NCBI GenBank assembly: GCA_034696485.1
Contig: JAQIWT010001546.1
Span: 1 to 10,379 of the forward strand
Direction: 5' to 3'
Length of the DNA: 10,379 bases
Origin: Isohypsibius dastychi
Taxonomy: Eukaryota > Tardigrada > Eutardigrada > Parachela > Isohypsibiidae
Shown here: one piece after another, positions 1 through 10,379 of the stretch
How the letters are laid out: each line of letters opens with the position of its first letter
Numbering within the stretch: the stretch's first letter is position 1
Made by a program: the position numbers and the translations under genes
The notes under the pieces: model-generated
What the model saw: only the letters and a program-made list of their open reading frames with translations
What the model was told of the DNA's origin: nothing
Database searches by the model: none

Positions 1-3086
<3,086 letters not shown>

Positions 3087-3820
3087 TTTGTATCACGAAT
3101 CAACCACTTGTTGCACCCATCCGCATTACGCACCGCATATTCCAAAATGCAAAAATATCAGTGTCTTTTTGGAACAATCCTACATGACAGGTACATTATG
3201 AGATTAAATTCACACCGGTTGAAATCGGATCAGCAGTGCGAGAAAGGCTCATTAGATGACAAGACGTGAAAGAAGTGAAAAGCAAAGCAAGCGCCCAAGG
3301 TTATTGTAAAACATCATGCAACACCTCGCTGAAATAAGATTATCAAAGCTGCAAGTCTGAAAAAACGAATTACAAACTTACAATACCAACTCCCACACCG
3401 GCTTCATTGGCTATTCAGATAATCCATCTTTCGTTGAAGGTAACAATATTAAAGCTGTCATGTTTGACAAGGTCTCGGCATCCTTTACACATGGAAATAA
3501 AAATTAACCTTCTGACGTTCTCGAATCTTAATAGCGTTAGAGTAGCATGCTTCATTGATCAGAGAACGGAGAAGAGAGGAAACAGAGAAGCTCGAGTTGG
3601 AAAGAATGGCATGATAATTCGTGAACTGGTTCCGAGGTTCGGCTTGACAAGATAAGACTCATCAAAACCTCTGCCACTTTTTCTCCGTAGTTGTTCAAAC
3701 AATGGAAAGCTCGCCAGGCGCCGCCACTGTTGCCTGAATGTGTACTTCAGCAATACGTTTAGCAGAAATCGATCAAGAGAATTTACACAGACTGTTCTTT
3801 TGACTCGGAGAGCGAGAACT
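3087..3820 (-). other. Intergenic region: Pgant2 5' flank and distal downstream flank of the beta gene
   Basis: This stretch lies between the beta-subunit poly(A) signal and the Pgant2 start codon. It should hold the Pgant2 promoter and 5'UTR. I see no TATA box on the minus strand. ACCGGTT at 3214-3220, about 130 nt upstream of the ATG, resembles the core of a Grainyhead-type site, but a seven-base match is weak evidence. Open frames here show no recognisable protein motif and I treat them as chance. Confidence 0.5.
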
Positions 3821-3826
3821 TTTATT
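3821..3826 (-). terminator. Poly(A) signal AATAAA of the sGC beta gene
   Basis: Canonical AATAAA on the minus strand, about 135 nt downstream of the beta stop codon at 3964-3962. It implies a 3'UTR of about 150-170 nt. No competing AATAAA stood out between the stop codon and this site. Confidence 0.65.
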
Positions 3827-3961
3827 GATAATAAATAAATACTGTATGTATGTATGGGATTTGTTCGCAAATATGAAAATGTGGAATTTCTCTTGTGACT
3901 CGAAAAAGAAAGACAAATGTTTCTACAACGAAACCACCAACACATCTTCAAGAATGTATTC

Positions 3962-6900
3962 TCAGACTGTGGTGCTTCTCAAAAGAGGGTGAAATAGAAA
4001 AGCTGTGTGTTCGTTAGGGATTTCTTTGGTCAGAATGTAGACCTTCATTGGCTCCGCTTTCCCCTTCATATATACTTTGCCACGTTCTTCGAAGCTGAAT
4101 GTCGGGTCGTAGTTTTCTTCGTCTTGGAGATACCTGTGAATATGGCCGTCAATGGAAACCTGATTACCTGGTACACCTGAAACCGAACACATACCAGTAT
4201 GTCGACTCGGAAATGTTCACTACTCCTTTTTGGCCGGTGGACTCTGTGCGGCTCGCCAAATTGACCGTGTTTCCGAAGAGGCAGTACCGAGGCATTCTTT
4301 GCCCAATTACACCTGTTACTATCTCTCCACTATGGATTCCAATTGTTATCTGATTAAAGCCAGCCACTCAGCAATACATCGCCAAAACTAATAAGTTAAC
4401 ATACTTTGACTGGGTGACCTTTGAGAGCGAGCTCCTCTGCTTTCTCTATCAGTTCCAGAGCCAGCTTGGCCATCCACCTATGAAAAAAAAGTGCTGCCAC
4501 ATGTGATTGTATCATCTTATTGTGGCCTGTTACCAGGTACCTTGCATGGCAGACGTTGACATCGGGGAGCCCGCTGACCGCCATATACTTGTCATTGACA
4601 GTTTCTACTTTAAAAACATTGGGATTGAGCTTCGGGTCGACCAGCGCGTCAAAGGCCGTATAGATCAAATTGAGGAAGTTGACAATTAACATTGGCTCGT
4701 TGGAGAATTGTGCGCATACTTCAGCAAAACTGGTCACACCAGCAAAGAGGAGCGAGACTTCGGGATAACGTTTGGGGGGCACTGGTCGATTATTGCGTAG
4801 TTCTGCGGCGACTGTAGCGGGAAGAACGGAATAAAGCAGTTTGTCAGTCTTCTTCTTTTGGTCCTCGAGGTCTCGATATGATTGCTGCAGCTTGTCGGTT
4901 AATATCTCCAAATTTCTGGCGAGTTCATACTCCATTTCAAAGTGTTCCGACATGAGAACCAAGTCTTTCGTCGCGTCATGAAGCGGGAGATCACTGAGAT
5001 GAAATTTGCATTTAATCAAGTCCTCCAAGTTGCTGGTGCTTGGTGAGCAAATGTAGAGAACCTGATCGCTTTCTTGCATGTACATCATTTGCCCTTTCAA
5101 TTTGAGTGTCAGCTTCTCGTTATTCACCACACAGTTCTCCACCGTTTTCAGAACGAAAATGGTGTTGATGTGCGAAACGATGGTTTTGAAGTCGAATGTC
5201 ATGTGAGGGCGGAGCATGTCGAAGATGTCATTGAGGCGACATTTGTTATTGGTCAGTTGTGGGATGACCCTGGCGATGGCCTTTCCAGTCGCGGAAATGT
5301 TGAAATTACGATCGAAAATCACATGAAAAGGGAAGATCTCGACGAAAGTGTGCGGGGATATCTTGGGTCGTGCTTGTAGTTTGAGCAATTGGGGGAGATG
5401 AACGATGTCATCTTGAATATCACAGCTCTCTGCGCTGAGGTCTTCGATGAGGAATTGTGTATGGTCCTTTGTTTCTGCTGTGCTTCCTCGAGCAATGTGA
5501 ACTGAAATGGCCACTTCCCGCTTATGCAGTCTGTTGGCCACGGTTTTGACCAATCCCAGAACGATGGGCTCGAGACCTTCTCGTTCGGAATAATAATGAA
5601 GAATGATTGACTTTTGGTTGACTTTAGTGCATCGAAAGCTAGGTGCTCGCATTCCGGGATATATTGATGCCAGATGATCGTGCAGACAATCTGGAAATCG
5701 ACCAATCAGTTCAACACATTAATCAGTTTTAACAAATGAACAATCAATAACATATTTTTTATCTTTTTGGATTTTTATGTTTTTTTACCAAGATTTTCCA
5801 AAAATGCCGTTGGCGTCGATCCTAAAACCGCTGTAAAAACCGAAGAAATATAATTATATTACCATGTAATTATTTCTATGTTGTCATATCGTATACCTAA
5901 TATTTGATCATATCCGGACTCCAAACAGAATTCGTAGAAGAAGTTGCCAAACAGCTCCAAGATCTTGGAGGCTGGAACGCCTGTAAATGTAGCATCATTA
6001 GGTGTGATGAGGATCATCATGATGATTACAGATATTACCAAGGATCTTTTCCGCGGCGGAAACGAGCCGGAAAGTCATTTCGTCCGAGTATACACAGCGT
6101 ATAAGAAACTGTCCATCCATCTCGACTCCCGCTTCTTTTCTGCAAAATACCAGAAGGTCATGGGGCGGTTGTTGTTGTTAGAATATGTAGTTTGTCGGAG
6201 TAGCAAATTGGAATTCACAGAGGGATGTCCAAATTTCTCATCATCAAATACGAACTGGGAAACGGCGAGAAGGAATATAAGTACGGTGCTATGGGTTCGT
6301 GTTTGCGGGGCTTCTCTTCCCCTTAATGTAAATCCATGTAAAGCCGTTCAAACTTTGCCTTTTATCGTTCTTTCTTATGCAATAATAGTCAAACGTCCCA
6401 TCTTAATGCATTAATCGTGTAAAGTACAGTACTGTTGACAGCCACGAAAACGAGGGAACGTGACTTGAGACGAGAGCACTTCAAACCGGCATTTCTTACA
6501 ACAAAAAGAACTTGAGATCAATAAACTCGCAAACTGCAGCTCTCATAATCTTCCAACATAATAATTTGACAATTATTTCATCGCCAGATATTTCAATATT
6601 CAATATGAATTATCAAAGACAGAGAGTGGATTTGTTAAAGAGTGGGAAAGACGTGAAAAAACGAGATTGAAGATAATAGGATTAGAAGAGATTGTGTTTG
6701 GATTGGTTTGGTTTAGAGTTTTGGAAACAAAATGCAATTGTTTCGGGGAATATTGAGCGAAATAGTCCGAAAACAAAAAGTAGCTTTTGCGGGTTGAAAA
6801 AGTGATTTTGAGGTCTCAGGGGAAAGCAGCTCACTCCCCTGTGGAGTTTGATTCCAGATGGAAAACGATGAGGAAAATGACATGTCGGGTTGGAGCAAGA

Positions 6901-7640
6901 TATGAATGGAGCAATATTTACAAAACTTTGTCTATATTCCCATTTCTAATATGAATGCATCATCAGTCAGTCCTTGTATTGCACTGGAATAAAATGCGAT
7001 CGATAGTCCACTTTCCTTCTCCTCCACAAAGAATTTAGCGTGTCAATTTGGTTAACTTGAATCAAGTGATGTCATTTACTAAATCTCCATTCCCATCCAA
7101 TAAAAACTCAATGAATATTTAATCATCGCTTGGACAGTTTTTTTGATTTTCAGAAATCTTTTGGACAGATTTAATTATGTTGAGCCAAAATTGATGCGTG
7201 TGGTCCTCAGAATAGTTACCTAAAGCATTTACAGGAAAACATGGTAAACAGAATACAAGTACAGTACGCCACATTTAGACGTTTGGCTGCTAATTGCTCT
7301 AATCGTTTGAAAACAAACCGATGAATTTTCTCGTTCTTATTAAATAGTCAGTCTTTTAAAGATTCATCGACGCGAAAAAAGGTTAAATAGTCAACGAGGA
7401 TAAACGATGCTAAATCATCATGAAAATGCAAATGAACTCCCCAAATGCAAATAACAATTGATGGTTGGTTGCATTGCGTTGGGACAGCTTGGCTGATTAA
7501 ACTCACTTGATACGCTCCCATATTTCCGAACCGAAGTTTCTTTGAACCAACAACTCGATTGCCCGATTAACAAATCCATACTGTAGAAAGAAAAATTGTA
7601 AACCATTTAAGTTTTTATTGTAAGAATACAAACTTACCAT
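3962..7640 (-). CDS. GUCY1B1: Soluble guanylate cyclase beta-1 subunit (complete, 9 coding exons)
   Basis: This is the heme-binding subunit of the cytosolic nitric-oxide receptor; with an alpha subunit it converts GTP to cGMP. Coding exons: 7640-7638 (ATG only), 7580-7507, 6139-6039, 5980-5897, 5830-5789, 5690-4541, 4477-4405, 4349-4195, 4133-3962. They total 1854 nt, 617 residues plus TGA; human beta-1 has 619. The heme (HNOB) domain is about 1-185: [12 protein letters not shown] start, C78, proximal heme ligand H105 (LHDHL), C122, and the Y134-x-S136-x-R138 heme-carboxylate motif. An HNOBA/PAS region (about 205-330) and coiled coil (about 345-390) precede the cyclase domain (about 408-600). 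Active-site residues E464, C532 (RYCLFGN), N539 and R543 are present. As in other beta subunits, the first metal aspartate is replaced by glycine (G419). Unusual replacements are T421-S422, A447 and N467. The ATG is backed by an in-frame TAA 36 nt upstream and AGAAATG context. The alpha gene lies about 1.6 kb upstream. The Drosophila counterpart is Gycbeta100B. Confidence 0.96.
4478..4540 (-). other. 63-nt stop-free intron in the beta catalytic domain
   Basis: Donor GCAAG|GTACCT and acceptor TTTCATAG|GTGG split the arginine codon of CHAR-WMAK. The length is a multiple of three and the frame through it has no stop, so retention would insert 21 residues. Homology to other cyclases requires its removal, since [13 protein letters not shown] aligns without a gap to the human protein. 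Confidence 0.9.
5789..5830 (-). other. 42-nt microexon of the beta subunit
   Basis: It is bounded by TTTTTACAG on the upstream side and GTAAAAA on the downstream side, with phase 1 at both ends. It encodes [14 protein letters not shown] plus the first base of D102, directly before heme-ligand H105. It aligns to the remembered human segment RVLGSNVREFLQNLD without length change. Skipping it would keep the frame but delete 14 residues just before the heme ligand. Confidence 0.92.
6140..7506 (-). other. Beta-subunit intron 2 (1367 nt)
   Basis: Donor ATCAA|GTGAGT and acceptor TTTTGCAG|AAAAGAAG split a lysine codon (AA|A) in the heme domain. It is the only long intron of this gene; the other seven are 55-98 nt. 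Several tracts are purine-rich on the plus strand (about 6600-6680 and 6740-6900). I see no convincing ORF, RNA gene or transposon terminus in it. Its size and 5' position are compatible with regulatory elements, but nothing specific is recognisable. Confidence 0.85.
7638..7640 (-). other. Start codon as the only coding part of beta exon 1
   Basis: The ATG is followed directly by a consensus donor (GTAAGT). A 57-nt intron (7637-7581) ends in TTTCTACAG, and the next exon opens with TATGGATTTGTT, restoring the conserved M-Y-G-F-V start of beta-1 subunits. The exon's upstream end is unknown because its 5'UTR cannot be delimited. An in-frame TAA at 7676-7674 rules out a longer N-terminus without further splicing. 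Confidence 0.9.
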
Positions 7641-9122
7641 TTCTGATTCAATGGGAAGAATTACTCTTGTCTCTTAATTCACAATTATCTCTTGTGAATT
7701 ACGAATAATCCAGAAACAAAAAGCATAAAATGATATAGAAGTCGCAAATTGGGAAGAGATTTGGTGGGAAGGGGACAAATACCAACTAGCCGAGAAAAAA
7801 CGGAAGCTTCGTTTAAGCTGAGAAGAAGAAAGGAAGGAAAAGAAAAGCGGCTGCACTCAAGTGATGCCCCGTGATTATTCCCCCCTCTTTTACCAACTTC
7901 CGCTTCCTCCTCGAAACACACGCGCCTAATAAGCTTACTAAACTCAACTCAAAATATTCAATTCAATTCTCCGGCCACAGCCTAGACATCATGCAACAAT
8001 CGGAGAATGCAGTTCTGTCAAAAACTTCAAAGCACATAAAAACATGAGGCCGAAAGGAAGCAAATAAGATTATCGGCAAATGCATGAAGGAAACAGAAAG
8101 GGAACAAAAAAGGCGGGGTTCTAAGTCATGGATACTTCTGTCGTCTCTCACCATCCACCCATAGACTCATAAACGCCAGAAAATCAATTTGCGATGAGAA
8201 ACTGCTTGTTTTATGATAACACAAAATTACTTGCTTCAAGAACCACCAATAAACAGCAGAGTAATAACCGCGCTTTTCGAAGAAATTCTTGTGGATAAAT
8301 GCCCGGAATAAACAAATATATTGACCCCAAACCTTTTGCAGTTTTCAACGATTCTAAATAATATGCGAAGAAACCCATCTTTCTTGCGATTCCACAACGA
8401 AAAGAATAATCTCCAGTTTTATGTCAGGAGGCTAAAAACCGTGCAAAATAATCATTTGGTTATATTAGAAAAATTGAAACATGATTCTTCTCCATTTCCG
8501 GAATCCCAGAGTCACCTAATTTACCGCGTAGCTCGAAAAACGTCAAACGATAATTACGTTTATTTTCGAGGCATTTCGTTCCTTAACTGCGCAATACAAT
8601 GTCACACTTTGTTCGGAATTTTGTCACGATAATCAACGTTGTTTGAAGGCTCCTTTCAAGATTAGCTGACTCGAACAAAAATTAACCGGATTTCTGATGG
8701 GAGAAAAGGGAATGAATGAGATTAACCGGCTAGTCAAGCAGCACTTACGCCTTTATGGTTTCGCTCTCAAACCCAATCGCTCTGTACTCAAACAAAACCT
8801 TGAAACTTCCGGACAACTTTCTTGAAACAAAACATTGTAATTGAATTAGACTCGACAAAGTGGGATGGAATGTCGGTTTAGCTTCCTGTTCATTACTTTG
8901 AAAAAGTTCGAGTTCGCTGCAGTAGACAACGCGTCAAAGTATGGGATTCAATTGCCAAAAGAATGAGAATGGTCAATTCTCAGAGAGGAAATTAAAAGAA
9001 CCCGCCAAGTGGAACGAACGGAAAAATGGGAAGACGGGAAAGCGGTCCCATCAATCATCAAATATCGTACGCCTCAACAGCTGAATTAATTGAATTTCCA
9101 TAAATACTTCCCTAGAAATATA
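7641..9122 (-). other. Alpha-beta intergenic region, presumed beta promoter and 5'UTR
   Basis: About 1.5 kb between the distal alpha poly(A) signal and the beta start codon. It should contain the beta 5'UTR and promoter. I see no TATA box on the minus strand, no RNA gene and no recognisable protein. A 103-codon open frame on the plus strand at 8321-8632 has no familiar motif. Structured items are a pyrimidine tract ending in CAG at 7848-7818 and a 9-bp direct repeat (ATTAACCGG) at 8681 and 8721. Confidence 0.5.
7818..7848 (-). promoter_or_regulatory. Candidate 3' splice site of a beta 5'UTR intron
   Basis: On the transcribed strand a run of almost pure C/T of about 30 nt ends in TTCTTCTCAG at 7818. 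That is the form of a strong 3' splice site. An exon starting at 7817 would run to the ATG|GTAAGT exon end at 7638, giving about 180 nt. I cannot identify the matching donor, so this may simply be a CT-rich promoter tract. Confidence 0.3.
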
Positions 9123-9128
9123 TTTATT
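9123..9128 (-). terminator. Distal poly(A) signal of the sGC alpha gene
   Basis: Canonical AATAAA on the minus strand, about 140 nt past the alpha stop codon, a spacing similar to that of the beta gene. It competes with the signal that overlaps the stop codon. Confidence 0.5.
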
Positions 9129-9266
9129 CATCTATTAATACCGTGAATTGCAAAACGCAATATGTCAGAAGAACAATATCGTTCACAAACTGACCGAAAC
9201 GAAATCGCCACTTTAAGGAAAAATGTCAGTTAACAATCTGATAAAAGAACTGCTGAAAATATGCCA

Positions 9267-9276
9267 TTTATTTATT
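9267..9276 (-). terminator. AATAAATAAA overlapping the alpha stop codon
   Basis: Two overlapping AATAAA hexamers lie across the last codons and stop (AAT AAA TAA A) of the alpha gene. If used, cleavage 10-30 nt downstream would leave a very short 3'UTR. The signal may equally be a by-product of the Asn-Lys-stop codons. Confidence 0.35.
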
Positions 9277-10379
9277 ACCACCAATGTTGAATTCCTTAAG
9301 GGCAAGTGTGATATGGTCGACATTTGGGCCGTCCTGGTCCACGGAGACTGTTGGATGTTTATACGCATCGAGAAAGTGACATGTCCCCGGTATATCCGTT
9401 GGGAATCCTTTGGGTAATGCACTCCGTGGACGAGCAGTCATGATGAAACCCTTTGTTTTAATTAGCAATCTGTATAACAAGTTCAGTTGGTAAACTAGTT
9501 TTCATTCAGAAAAAGGGAAACCATACACATGGGTTGTTGGACTGACGTTAATCCGCTCCGGCTCGCTACCCGACTCGAATTTGTTGGCAATTGTCACATG
9601 ATTCCCTGTTTCACGAAAGGTCATGACCGGCTTGTAAAAGTCTTATCTATCATACTTTACCGAAAAGACAATAACGTGGCATTTTAATACCCACGACTCC
9701 GGCCAACACTGAGCCCGTATGTAGGCCGACTCTCATCTGGAAAGATATAATAAAACTTTAAAATCCTGACACCTGGTTGATTGGCGCAGTTACCCTGATA
9801 GGGGTTCCATCAGCGGCAATTTCCTGCTTAGCTAACGCCATCATCCGCAAAGCCATCCATGCAATCTGCTGTGCATGCCATGGTGCTGGTCTACTATGCA
9901 AGCCTCCAACGCAGATAAATGCATCTCCGATCGTTTCCAACTAAAGCAAACATTTTTAGGTGCGGTTCTTTGGGGACGTCGGAATGAGTTCCCCTCACTT
10001 TATAGACATCGCATCGGACGGTCTCGGAATCAAATCTGGTATATAATCGGTTCAACATATCGATGACCATCATCGGTGTGGAAGTACCACAAATGGCCGT
10101 AAAGCCGACAATATCGCTGAACAACATGGTGACATTCTCGATCGTCTCAGCTTCCACAGTTTGTCCCAACCACAATTTTCGCGCCACATCCGGCGGGAAG
10201 ATTAGTTGTAAAAGGTCAACATTCTTCTGTCGCTCCTCTTCAACAGCCAAGTTGGCTTCTTCAATACTGTCCTTCAGTTTGTCCATGCGCTTCTTCAAAC
10301 CGTCCTGGGCCTTGGTTTGCTCGCCAACCAGAATGACGTCACGCGTAGCGTCATGGATGGGAATATCCGAGATGTAGAG
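9268..10379 (-). CDS. GUCY1A1: Soluble guanylate cyclase alpha subunit, C-terminal part (5 exons visible)
   Basis: This is the partner of the beta subunit in the NO-activated, cGMP-forming heterodimer; it supplies the metal-binding half of the active site. Visible exons: 10379-9999 (continues off the right edge), 9940-9794, 9736-9661, 9605-9527, 9469-9268. They give 294 residues plus TAA, against about 690 for a whole human alpha-1. In local numbering it opens with [15 protein letters not shown], then a signalling-helix coiled coil (about 20-57) and the cyclase domain. The metal ligands are D89 (LFSDIVGF) and D133 (ETIGDAF). Later motifs are [23 protein letters not shown] and [18 protein letters not shown] replaces the N and R that beta contributes, which identifies this as alpha. 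The tail LPKGFP...CHFLDAY is typical of alpha subunits. Leucine 128, just after the first intron, replaces the usual valine. The HNOB-like N-terminus lies outside. The Drosophila counterpart is Gycalpha99B. Confidence 0.95.

Noticed and set aside
3559-3951. 130-codon minus-strand open frame downstream of the beta stop
   Set aside because: It lies in the beta 3'UTR and across its poly(A) signal, lacks recognisable motifs and has a biased low-complexity composition. It is probably chance.
5944-6414. 156-codon plus-strand open frame
   Set aside because: It runs antisense through beta exons 3 and 4 and into intron 2. The minus-strand exons are clearly supported by homology and splice phase, so this is a shadow.
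7418-7606. Minus-strand open frame starting at the ATG in TATGGATTTG
   Set aside because: That frame is shifted from the conserved [11 protein letters not shown] reading and ignores the acceptor TTTCTACAG before TATGG.
8321-8632. 103-codon plus-strand open frame between alpha and beta
   Set aside because: There is no familiar domain, signal peptide or splice context, and a frame of this length in 1.5 kb of non-coding DNA is not surprising. A homology search finding a conserved protein would change this.
9941-9998. Frameshift suspected in alpha after DVYK because reading continues as RGTHSD
   Set aside because: The continuation is a 58-nt intron (GTGAGG to CTTTAG). Splicing restores LETIGDAF in frame.

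Overview
This window is eukaryotic and most likely from an arthropod. It holds three multi-exon genes, all on the minus strand. Every intron inferred between the exons is GT-AG, and most are only 52-108 nt long. The encoded proteins are conserved animal families, and the alpha cyclase carries insect-like stretches such as [10 protein letters not shown] and [12 protein letters not shown] saw no transposon, rRNA, tRNA, CRISPR array or prokaryotic feature. I cannot name the species.

Layout in transcription order, right to left. (1) 10379-9268: the C-terminal half of a soluble guanylate cyclase (sGC) alpha subunit, five exons visible, with the N-terminus beyond the right edge. (2) 9267-7641: about 1.6 kb between alpha and beta, with poly(A) signals for alpha and presumably the 5'UTR and promoter of beta. 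(3) 7640-3962: a complete sGC beta-1 type subunit of nine coding exons and 617 residues. It begins with an exon whose only coding content is the ATG and includes a 42-nt microexon. (4) 3961-3087: 875 nt between beta and the next gene, with the beta poly(A) signal. (5) 3086-1: a GALNT2/Pgant2-type polypeptide N-acetylgalactosaminyltransferase, twelve exons and 552 residues visible, lacking only the last few codons past the left edge. I reconstructed exon borders by hand from splice sites, reading phase and homology to the human proteins as I remember them. All phases close without frameshift or internal stop.

The alpha and beta genes encode the two halves of one obligate heterodimer, the nitric-oxide receptor that makes cGMP. 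Beta supplies the heme ligand (His105) and the guanine-recognition half of the active site. Alpha supplies the two metal-binding aspartates. Their head-to-tail arrangement resembles the linked human GUCY1A1-GUCY1B1 pair and differs from Drosophila, where the genes lie at 99B and 100B. Pgant2 starts mucin-type O-glycosylation in the Golgi and has no evident functional link to the cyclase pair.

The points most worth a second look are: two intron positions shared in column and phase by the alpha and beta paralogs; a 63-nt, stop-free, multiple-of-three intron inside the beta catalytic domain; and replacements in beta at normally near-invariant cyclase positions that largely spare the active-site residues. 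I found no clearly new biological system here. It is a compact, mostly ordinary animal gene region.
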